Shown here in pieces: positions 11,226 to 19,717 of a stretch of 64,000 nt of DNA. The notes beneath the pieces were generated by a model. It saw only the letters and a list, made by a program, of their open reading frames with translations. It was not told the origin of the DNA and searched no databases. Made by a program: the position numbers and the translations under genes. Source of the DNA: Closterium sp. NIES-65 (lineage: Eukaryota; Streptophyta; Zygnematophyceae; Desmidiales; Closteriaceae); the NCBI GenBank assembly GCA_948144175.1, contig CANXME010002008.1:248001-312000 (forward strand). Direction: 5' to 3'. The stretch's first letter is position 1. Each line of letters opens with the position of its first letter.

Positions 11226-12359
11226 CTATTCAACACTAATCCCTAGTCTTTCGCTTTTGTTTTGGCCACGCATCACCCATCCCCTTGCAGCAGCCACAAT
11301 TCTCACAATTGCACCAGGCTGTCTACCAGATTCCACAGGCTTGATTTGAACGCGCTCCACACCTCGCCTTGTATCCATTCCCCTTGTTGCCTTTTGAGGC
11401 GCCTCAAAAGCAGGCTTGGTTTGAACGCGCTCCAGACCTCGCCTTGTACTCATTCCCCTTGTTGGCGTTCCTACTCGCGCACTCAGTGCCTCTGCAGCCT
11501 GCTGTGCCTCCACAACAGCCAAAGCTGCCCCGCCTATTCTTGATCGGGCATCGTCAATCCACGAAGGATCACATGCCAGTTCTGCGTCAAGCCACGAGCA
11601 GCCCTCGCACGACACAGTAGCAGTCACATCACTGTCTCGCGAGCGTGCGTGAAAGCATCTCTTGCATCTCACATCCTTATCCTCCTGGGAGTCAGTCAAA
11701 GAATCAAAGGCATATGAGGAGGACCGGTAGAGGGTGGAGGAGACGGAGTGGCGGCGCTGAAGGCCGTCTGTGCGCAAGTCACTGGCGTCAGCAAAGGTCT
11801 CTGAGTGGCTTGCGCGAAGGGACGTGGAACCTTGATTGGTTCTGCTGCATCTTGAATCTCCAAGAGACGAGGAAGAGCCTGAGCGGTGAGAGGCAGAGTA
11901 GTGAACGGAAACATGGTACGTTGATTCCGTGTCACCATCCTCTGTCAGCGATCCGGGTGAGGTGGAGTGTGTGGTGTCCTCCTCTAAGCGCTGAGCTAGA
12001 CGGATCCAAACGCTGAGATCACAGTCGCTTGAGATTTGAGGCGTGGAAGAGAGGCGCCTCAAGCACGGCCGATCCGCCTGCCCCGCGTTGCGGCCTGAAA
12101 AGGTGGGGTTGCGAGGAGGGAGCTTCGAGGTCTCTAAGCTCTTCCGGGCCTTGGGGCCCTCCGCGCCGCGACCGTCACGATGACGGAAACTGCTGTCATG
12201 ACTGTCTTGCCGAGTATCAGGGCGTGACGAGAGAAGCACGGAGTCCGTAGAATGCTGTCTCTCGTGCGTGTTTTCAGCCATCCCGATTATTTCTACGCTG
12301 TCTGTTGCTAGCATGAGGTGGACGGGAGAAGCTGATATGCTGATTGACGGCGTTCTCAA
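11226..12359 (-). CDS. Unknown host protein with CxxCSW/ACDP module (377 aa)
   Basis: This single-exon frame belongs to no family I recognise. The N-terminal 220 residues are Ser-rich and look disordered. Two Cys pairs follow: CKRC at about 232-235 and CEGC at 251-254. The second opens a 46-residue module with CSW, ACDP, W, DDARSRI and an Ala-rich helix-like tail (AALAVVEAQQAA) up to about 296. The same module occurs in the frame at 13543-14352, whose other parts are unrelated, which supports real coding and a shared origin. After the module there is an internal duplication of about 25 residues (around 298-345). FEAPQK joins its two halves and is encoded by a perfect 20-bp palindrome. The start could instead be the Met at residue 27. 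The paired Cys might bind zinc; this is inference. Confidence 0.6.
   Translation of the reverse strand: MRTPSISISASPVHLMLATDSVEIIGMAENTHERQHSTDSVLLSSRPDTRQDSHDSSFRHRDGRGAEGPKARKSLETSKLPPRNPTFSGRNAGQADRPCLRRLSSTPQISSDCDLSVWIRLAQRLEEDTTHSTSPGSLTEDGDTESTYHVSVHYSASHRSGSSSSLGDSRCSRTNQGSTSLRASHSETFADASDLRTDGLQRRHSVSSTLYRSSSYAFDSLTDSQEDKDVRCKRCFHARSRDSDVTATVSCEGCSWLDAELACDPSWIDDARSRIGGAALAVVEAQQAAEALSARVGTPTRGMSTRRGLERVQTKPAFEAPQKATRGMDTRRGVERVQIKPVESGRQPGAIVRIVAAARGWVMRGQNKSERLGISVE
11336..11465. repeat. Direct 55-bp duplication with a palindrome at its junction
   Basis: The left arm (11336-11390) and right arm (11411-11465) both begin CAGGCTTG and continue through TTTGAACGCGCTCCA. They differ at about five positions. 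The 20 bp between them (11391-11410) read CTTTTGAGGCGCCTCAAAAG, a perfect palindrome. Arm plus palindrome is 75 bp, so the coding frame of the surrounding 377-residue protein is kept. Confidence 0.9.
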
Positions 12360-13542
12360 GCTTGTTCAACTGAACGAGGTGGAAGAAGTGACTGCAAGGA
12401 TTGAGAATCGAACCCCTTTTCCATTTTCGGAGCTCAACACCTGCGCTTGCAAAGCAAGCCTCACGCCATTGCGTCCGCACATCCATTTCCGCAACGTGAT
12501 TCGACGACTCAGTTAGTGCATCTACGTCGGCTGGTTAGTTGAACTGAAAGTGAAGGATCTGATTCTGGCCACCTCTACGCACGAGTTCATCGGCCGGTCG
12601 CGTCACTGGAAGTGATTCGGCCACGGCGCTGACATGGTGCTAGGACAGCCAGAGCCGCACATTTCGTCACTGAGGGATCTGTGCAATCCTTTTCTCGCTC
12701 TAGCAAGGTTCGCTCATTACGAGCTGTATGCGTCAGGAAGAGCAGGGTCCGCACAATGTGCTGCAAGCATCATAAAAGCTAGTGCTATTGACTTAATCAC
12801 GTGAAGCGCATGCGCTGCTCAGGACAAGCATTTCTGGCTTGCACTCCTAGACCAGACTAGGGGAGGGGACTTCTCTACCATTCAGATACCCTGTAAGGAG
12901 CAAGCTGTCAAAGCCGACTTCAGTGTCAGGCGCTGTGTCGTTGAGCTGTGATGCTGGTGGTGCTGACCTCTCTCCGCCACGCAGGTTGAATCATTGCTTT
13001 CATCCCAGCCCGTGCTATTTTTCTCGTGAGCCGCATTCTTCGTGGTGGCTGACCTGTGAGGCTGGGTCGTCGTGTGGGTGGATAGGGAAGGGAGCTGGGA
13101 AGGAAGGCAAGTCATTCGGGTGCGTGTGTGTTGTGTGGTCATCGTGATTGGAATGGTTGAATGGATGGGAGCAGCGCAACTGTCCGCTGGATGACGGTAC
13201 CAAGGCACGGCATTCAAATTATGTGGAGGGAGGCTGTCGCTCGCTGGCTGAGGTGGCCGAAGAGCAATGGTACATTCGTGCTCGTGGTTGCATTGTAACA
13301 GCTTCGCAATATTATATTCCATAAACCGAATGTCGTACATTCTAGCAGCAATCCTACATATCATATTATTATTATATATTCTTGTTCCATTAAAAAAAAC
13401 ATCTTCTCCAAAAAGGTTGCACCACCCAGCGCATTTGACAAGAATGGCATAAGCCAATATATATATAAAAAAAAAACCACAGTTACTATCACGTGGTTGG
13501 GCGCATAAACGGAGCTTGATTATACTTGATGTGGGTGGGCGC
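12360..13542. other. No gene recognised; AT-rich patch at 13290-13480
   Basis: This lies upstream of the 377-residue frame and downstream of the 269-residue frame. It contains an A/T-rich stretch with TATATATA and poly-A (about 13457-13480). A weak tRNA-like segment near 12398-12475 was rejected. Short open frames here lack recognisable motifs. Confidence 0.4.
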
Positions 13543-14352
13543 CTAGCTTGCCGGGTTACGGCGCCACAACCTCGCCATACTCCCGACGCAAATGCGGAGC
13601 TCGCTGTTTACTTTACGGATCTGAGGCAGCCGCCGCGTGCTGTGAATCCGTTCCGCCGTGCTGCTGCGATCCCCATCACGCTGCTCAGAAACATTAGATC
13701 GGCCCATGGAGAACCACGCGTTGCGGGACTTGCCCCGAGGCGTGGGAGCTTCTGAGGCGTCTTGAGCTGTAGTGGCGGCTGGGGATGGTTCGCTGCGGCT
13801 GAAGCGGAGGGAGGCATTGGCGGAGTAAGGAGTCGGACGCTCTGATTCGTAATGCGCCGAGTCTGCCCGCGCGCTCAGCTCCACTGCCGCCTGCTGCGCC
13901 TCGACGACCGCCAGAGCCGCTTCCTTGATTCGCGACCGCGCATCGTCAACCCAGACGGGATCGCATGCCATGTCAGCAACCCTCCAGGAACAGCTCGCGC
14001 AGAGGTCGTCGCCGAATATCGACCGCGAAGTAGCGAGGCCTCTGGAAGTTGGGGAGTCGAATAGCTCATCCTCGACGGAACACTCGTCGGAATCGTGATC
14101 GAAGCTCGCGGTGTAACAATCTTTTTCATCGCTGCCGTCGAGAGAGTTCGATGAAGGTGTGGTGCGAAGCTGACCAAATATTCCCGTGTTCAACGAGTCA
14201 TGGCTTCCTCTTGACTGGCTTATCGTCTCTGCGAGGTTTCCCGAGCTGCAGTTGCTGCATCTTCTGAAATCGCCGAAAGCCTGCACTGATGCTGAAGGAA
14301 GGTGGTTCTCGAAAATTGTTCGCTGCTCCCGAGTATAGTCGAAGTAACACAT
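13543..14352 (-). CDS. Unknown host protein with CxxCSW/ACDP module (269 aa)
   Basis: This single-exon frame is paralogous to the one at 11226-12359 through one module only. CASCSW (118-123), DMACDP, WVDDARSRI and EAALAVVEAQQAA (to about 156) match their counterparts at nearly every position, while flanking sequence is unrelated in length and order. An earlier Cys pair (RCSNC, 31-35) also has a counterpart in the relative. The rest is Ser-rich, with acidic residues between 85 and 100, and a basic tail (SMARLWRRNPAS) ends the protein. No signal peptide or membrane segment is seen. Function is unknown; a small Cys-rich binding module inside an otherwise disordered protein is the plainest description. 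Confidence 0.6.
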   Translation of the reverse strand: MCYFDYTREQRTIFENHLPSASVQAFGDFRRCSNCSSGNLAETISQSRGSHDSLNTGIFGQLRTTPSSNSLDGSDEKDCYTASFDHDSDECSVEDELFDSPTSRGLATSRSIFGDDLCASCSWRVADMACDPVWVDDARSRIKEAALAVVEAQQAAVELSARADSAHYESERPTPYSANASLRFSRSEPSPAATTAQDASEAPTPRGKSRNAWFSMGRSNVSEQRDGDRSSTAERIHSTRRLPQIRKVNSELRICVGSMARLWRRNPAS

Positions 14353-15628
14353 GTTTAGAAATGAGAACTAGGACGAAGTGGATAGTGAAGGTTTTTGAGG
14401 TAGCCTGGAAATGAGAGAAGAGTTCGAGGTAGTGGGACTTCTTCCACCTGTCTGCGTTGGAGTGATGAAAGGACGGAGGGATTGGACAGAAGATGGTCCT
14501 TGTTTGCATGAATTCTGGGATTACCGCACTGAAAGGACGGTCCGATGTCCACCGGGCTTATCCGCAACCAAGGTTGCGTTGAGAGGACGTGGCGGGGAGA
14601 GTGACCTTTCTTCGAATTGGCTCCCCCCCGCATCGGCTTGGTGAAAAGCACCACACCTTGGGAATGCTTTGCTGCTGATTGGCTTCTGTCGTGCTGGCGT
14701 AAAGGTTCACGTGGGAACACCGCAAGTAGGGGGAAAACAGCTGGAAAGCGACACAAAAAAAGGTCAGATTGCTCACTATGCGATGCGATTTGAAACAAAT
14801 TTTGTGCGAGGCCCACGCCCTCTACGTTCCAATCCACCAAACTAGGCACACAGCTGTTATGACGGCGAAGCGCCATACGTTGGGACTGCTGTCACTTCTC
14901 ATGATTGGGCCAGGAAGTGCTGACGCTGCAATGCACCATGTGACGCGTACATCAAATCGCAAACAAGCGACAAAATTCTTGAAAGCGAGAGCCACCTCAG
15001 CGTTCTTTGAGAGTCAAACCCCGACACAGTGAAGTTCTAACAGAGAATGTATATCTCACTGTTGGGGTACCCAACTTTTTCGGGAATCACGGGCACGGGC
15101 CCAGATACTGGCAGCGTTTCTGGACTGGAAACAAGGTCTGCGAAACTGCTTGATTTGCGAAAGAGGCGATGCTTCGTGTGACCGTGTCGGCATCTGTTCG
15201 TGCGGAACAGATCAAGCTTGTCGCAAACGTCGTTGTGAAGCGAGTGACAATCTCCCAACCGAACCCAACATCCATACTCGTAGAAGTGGTGATGGTCGGT
15301 CAACCTCTGTACAGTTATTGTGACGCTTGTGGTACACCAAAGACATCAGAACTACTCCTCATGCGGTACAACTATTATGAGGTTTTGCACAAAGACTCGA
15401 TAATCGTTACTCATGCTAGCTAACAAGCTGGTTCCCTATCATATCAACATTAATACAGAGGCAAAGTGAACGGGACTAAAGGGAAGCCACTGAGCTTGAC
15501 TTGGGTTTTGTTGTGGCCCTGCATAATCCTTTGTGGGTATGCCGGGGATGCATCACACGGTGCCCACATTCCCCAGATGCTACTGCTAGGGAAGGGCTAA
15601 AACAGCACCAGATTATGCATAGCTTGAC
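14353..15628. other. Intergenic, no gene recognised
   Basis: This lies between the start of the 269-residue frame and the 3' end of the FAS1 gene. Several short frames (up to about 170 residues) exist on both strands but none shows family motifs. The part nearest 15628 should hold the FAS1 3' untranslated region. Confidence 0.35.
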
Positions 15629-17046
15629 TCAGACGGAAGGCGGTACTAGCACGGAGTCGGTGCCATGAATGTACATGTCCTCGCCCTCATACATGTCTGG
15701 TAGTACCACTCTAACGGGTATATCGCCCTTCCCCTTGAACGCGAGCTTGGACGAATTAACTTTGGACACTTTGGTGACGAACGAGCCTTCCATGGTGGGC
15801 AGGCGCGTGTTGATGGGTAAAGCTTTCAGTTGCCACGCCTTGTACGCGCCCCTGATCGCGTGGTACGTGAACATCCGCGCCACCTGCGCATGAGCGACGG
15901 GATTGGAAAAAGAACACGAAAGAGGAGGTGTTCTTCCAAAAGACATCTCCGTGCTGGTCAATTTCGGAGCTCGGGTGTTACTCATTCGCTACCTGGTTAA
16001 GTCACAAACAGTTTGTCTCTAGAGCATGCTGCATCAATTGTTGACTGCTACCAAGTTTGTGGTCGGTGGAACAAGAGGCGCGAACCAGCGCCGCTCCAAC
16101 GTATCCGTGCGGATGTAGCTGCTGTCTGTACAGTTTCGTTCAGCGTTGTTTTTATAATTGTGAACCGTCATTAATGTTGAGGAATGTTCAGGGGGTATAC
16201 TCATGAGCGCATGGACGCGCATGGTGATTCGAAAAGGGTGCGCAGATAATTCTCAAAAGCTTTGACTGTTGACGAAAGCTTAACGACATACCTGATCACT
16301 TCTGAACGTGGCGATGGACATGGCGAAAGCCGCCGCGTTGACGGGGAAGAGCAGCGTCGCGTTCTTTAACACGGCGACTCTGCCAGTGTCTGCAGCCACA
16401 GCACAGAGGAGGACCATAGTCGCGAGGTGGGGAATATGAAGCAGGTGCACGGGATGGATCAACCGGAATGCTGACATTGGACGCGGTGTGTGGCACGCGG
16501 CGGCAGCAAATTGAATAACTACAGTGTTGGGTCCGCGCTGTCGCTAGACTCTACCGTACCATTATTCGAATTATCGTCTGGCGGCGCGTCTGGGGGCGTA
16601 TCGTCGCTGTTCGTCTTCGGCTTGGCACCGCCGGTCGAGTTGCTCTTCTTCCCTCCAGGAGGCCGCACATCCCCGCCGCTTCCTCCGCCTCCACCTCGAG
16701 TTTTCGACCCTCCGCTGCCTCCATTCCCTCCCGCTCCTCCCCTACCCGCCCCTGGCGCAGAAACCGGCGGTGGGCCTTTTCTCACCCCTGTGCCGCCCCC
16801 AGAGCCCCCTCCACCGCCCACACTACCCCCTGGTTTCCGCGGAGAGCCTGCACCGCTAGTGGGCTTTATCGGGGATTTTGCTACAGATTTGGGCTTTGTC
16901 GGAGACGTAGCGTTAGTCGGTCTTCCGGAACGAGTGGACGCTTTCAGTGGACTGCCTACTAAATCTTCTCGCGGTTTCATCTCAGCAGAGGCACAAATGA
17001 TGAGCAGAGATAGTGCTACTAACAGAAGGAAAGGTTGCCGAGACAT
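15629..17046 (-). CDS. Secreted fasciclin-like (FAS1) protein, 306 aa, 3 exons
   Basis: Inferred exons on the minus strand are 16560-17046, 16292-16470 and 15629-15883. Their phases agree (1, 0) and the borders are GT-AG (donors GTACGG and GTATGT; acceptors TCAG and GCAG). The product starts MSRQPFLLLVALSLLIICASA, a clear signal peptide. A Gly/Pro/Lys/Ser-rich stretch of about 140 residues follows, then one FAS1 domain (about residues 175-305). Its first half reads HLATMVLLCAVAADTGRVA and TLLFPVNAAAFA. Its second half has the YHAIRGAY block, LPTMEG, and the terminal IHGTDSVLVPP corresponding to the usual HVIDRVLLP. FAS1 proteins are extracellular or wall-associated adhesion proteins. No GPI-anchor signal is visible, since the protein ends at the domain. 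Confidence 0.85.
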
Positions 17047-17916
17047 GACTGTTATGAGCGCTTAAAACACGTGGCGCGTAAGTTTCTCTACTTGTATAGT
17101 TCAGGGAATGAAGACTCTGGACTAGAAACCTTTTTCTGTCAGATAAACTTCAACTTTCGAAAGGAATCATCACTTCTGGTGCAACTATTAGGAAATGGTC
17201 ACTCGATTTGTTGGAGGCATTGAGTTGGCAGCACCGACGGTGCAATTGTTTGTGGTGCACTCACCAACATTTCAGAAAGCGAGTGCGCGTCTGTATGCGA
17301 GATTCGTATGACAGAGATACTACGGTCGTCGGCCACTCTCAACGTTCGTACTCGTCAACGGGACTTCGCATCATGAGTGACGACAACAAAATCGAACCAT
17401 GTAATTTCGCGTGCGGTCCGTATATTTGTGAAGGCGCCCTGGCAAAGAGTGACGAGAACGTTTGAGATGGCATTTTGGTTGCCGGAGTACGGACCATCAA
17501 ACTGAGCGATGCGAGATTCGTCACAAATGAATGACCACCATACACAGCTAATGGATATATGAGTTAGACAGTATAATCCATCAAATAAAAAAAACAGGTG
17601 CTACCTTTACATTACAGTCTAACCTTTCATTCCAGAGACACGACTGAAAAATCTGAGAGTTTTGGTACGTAGGCTAATGTAAGATGAACAGTTCTGCGTG
17701 CTAGAGAGAGACAAGCCAAACATGTCAGGGAAACAGCACGGATGTGCTTTTAACGAGCCTTCTGCTAGTAACTGCAATTACAGAGGGGAACATGTTAGTA
17801 GGGATTAACCACATTCATAATATAATGCAGCAGCTGAAAGGTACTTGGCATGCTTGCGAACGACCCGTATATAAATATTTGCATGCACAACCAATTACCT
17901 GTATCCATACCCGGCT
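17047..17916. other. Spacer between FAS1 and endosulfine genes
   Basis: About 870 bp. It should contain the FAS1 promoter and the endosulfine 3' untranslated region. It is AT-richer than the genes and holds no recognisable coding sequence or repeat. Confidence 0.5.
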
Positions 17917-18932
17917 TCATTGATCAGGCTCTGATAGCGACGACCTCCGCGCTGGGAATGGTTGATGCGGGGTGGGCTGAATGGACACAGCAGCGAGAGA
18001 GGCAGTGGCGGGTGACGATCCAGATAAGAAGCTGATGAACATACTGAACATTCTGGTTTGCAGGCATGTATAAAAAAGGGGGAATAGCAGCTGGGAAGAC
18101 AAACAATTCTAAGGAAAGACAATGCTTTAGGAGACGTTGGCCAGGTCAAGAGCCATATATTGATTCAGAGCTTTAAGTGGCAACTCACCTCTAGCTTTGG
18201 CTGTAGACCCCCCTCATTGGCTGCTGGAGGCTTAACTTCGCCACCTTTTTGCTGCAAGAAGACAATTGGCCACATGTGGAACAATTCTTCATCAGTGCAA
18301 GGACCAAGAGGAACAAAAACAAAGAAATTGTGGAGACAATGAGCCAAACCAATGGCATTTCTGGGAGGTGAAGCAGTCTTTGAGATGTCTTTGCTGCTCC
18401 AGGGAGGTTCAGATATAGAGGGATAAGGTTGCTGACCTTTTGAATTGCCCACTCGGCTGAGTCAAAAAAAGCTCTCTCATGACCCTGCAGGCAACGAACA
18501 CCCATCATCGTATATCACAGGATAACCAGTGTAAGAAAGAGGAAATAATGTGTGAGACTAAAGGACAGTGAGCACCGGAGATAAGGCTAAGGGTTAACAC
18601 TTGTGATTGCATTACCTTCGAAAGAAGCCCCTTTTTCTTTGGAAGCGCTCCGCCATATTTCTTCTTCAAGCGCGCCTCCTATACACGTGAGGAAGTATGG
18701 AAGGAGGACCATTGTAGAGCAAGCACGCGCGGGAAATTGGGTAGGGGGGCGAAAGAAGGTTAAGAAACGTGGAAAAAGGGAAGAATCATCACCCAAGCAA
18801 GCATTTGAAGATAACATAATCCATTGTAAGAGTTGTTTTGAGAGCGCAATTAGTGGACTTACAATCGGCAGTAGTTCAAATTAGGAACGAATCAAGTACC
18901 TGCTCTGCCATAGACAATTCTTGGTCCGCCAT
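17917..18932 (-). CDS. Endosulfine (ENSA/ARPP-19) family protein, 88 aa, 5 exons
   Basis: Inferred exons are 18900-18932, 18616-18678, 18437-18484, 18189-18251 and 17917-17976. All introns are phase 0 with GT-AG ends, and exon lengths are 33, 63, 48, 63 and 60 nt. The product begins MADQELSMAEQ and contains LKKKYGGALPKKKGLLSK, then GHERAFFDSAEWAIQK, and ends PTPHQPFPARRSSLSEPDQ. This is the plant endosulfine layout: KYGG-LPKK, HERAFFDSADWAL, LQPTPHQ. The family inhibits PP2A-B55 after Greatwall-type phosphorylation of the Ser in FDS, here Ser41, so a cell-cycle or nutrient-signalling role is expected. The central motif reads FDSAEW where animal members have FDSGDY. The start is the first Met of the 11-codon exon; transcripts could reveal an upstream exon. 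Confidence 0.88.
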
Positions 18933-19717
18933 GGACTCCGAAATCAAAAGGCTCCAAGAGTGTAGTGAAAATCCAAAATTGTAGGGCGTATATGTGTTCA
19001 GCGCAGAAAGAAACCAATAACAGAAGTGCAAATCGTCGAACAACGCAAAATACCCTTCGGTCTAATCTCCGAACAGAATGTGACACCGCGCGACGTCCTT
19101 AGCACAGGCTCGTAAAGTCTTCAGCTCCAATCGACACAGCTTTTGCTAGCCTAGGTTTTTCGAGAAACGTCACACAACTGTGGATGTTGGAACACAGCTG
19201 GTGCTGGTGTGGGGCGACAGCTGGGAAAGATTACGATGGTGGGAGGAGTTGGTGGGGGTGTGAAGGGAAGGGGAAAGCGAGGTGCACCTGACGGTGTTTT
19301 GATCGCTTCCGTCGGTGAACACGGTTGCTGATTGGTCAATACGGCAGCCTGCCCGTTGGCGAATCGGAAAGGGTATGTTCGCGACTGAAAGTAGGCTATG
19401 ATTGGCAGCGAAACGAATGCTGAGCTCGTCAGCTGGTGACGGGCTGACAGTTCCACTGTGAGGAACCCTTGGGTAACTGTTTGCGGTGGATGCTGGGTTC
19501 TGGTGATGATGATCCATCACTCGGTTAGATCCGTTATGTGAAATCCGTATGTACCATTGGTACCTACACTAAATCATTGTCAGCTTAAGAAGCCAGTTAT
19601 TATGCATCTGTTACAAGGTGTGAAAAACTAGGAAGATACAGTGGTCACCATGCAATGACCATCGGCCACATGTATGTACACAAGAATCAACGAACATCGA
19701 GATCAAAACTTATCTAA
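18933..19717. other. Spacer between endosulfine and mannosidase genes
   Basis: About 785 bp holding the presumed endosulfine promoter (next to 18932) and the mannosidase 3' untranslated region (next to 19717). Short Pro/Ser/His-rich frames on the minus strand show no family signature. No repeat is seen. Confidence 0.5.

Noticed and set aside
12398-12475. tRNA-like segment on the minus strand (anticodon-like stem with TTTGCA and a GGTTCGATT loop)
   Set aside because: No D arm fits between the possible acceptor and anticodon stems, the T stem pairs poorly, and the stretch after the anticodon stem is too long. Not a credible tRNA gene.
12882-13457. 191-residue minus-strand frame rich in His and Thr
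   Set aside because: It spans an AT-rich patch and low-complexity His/Thr sequence, has no motif, and has no neighbour in phase.
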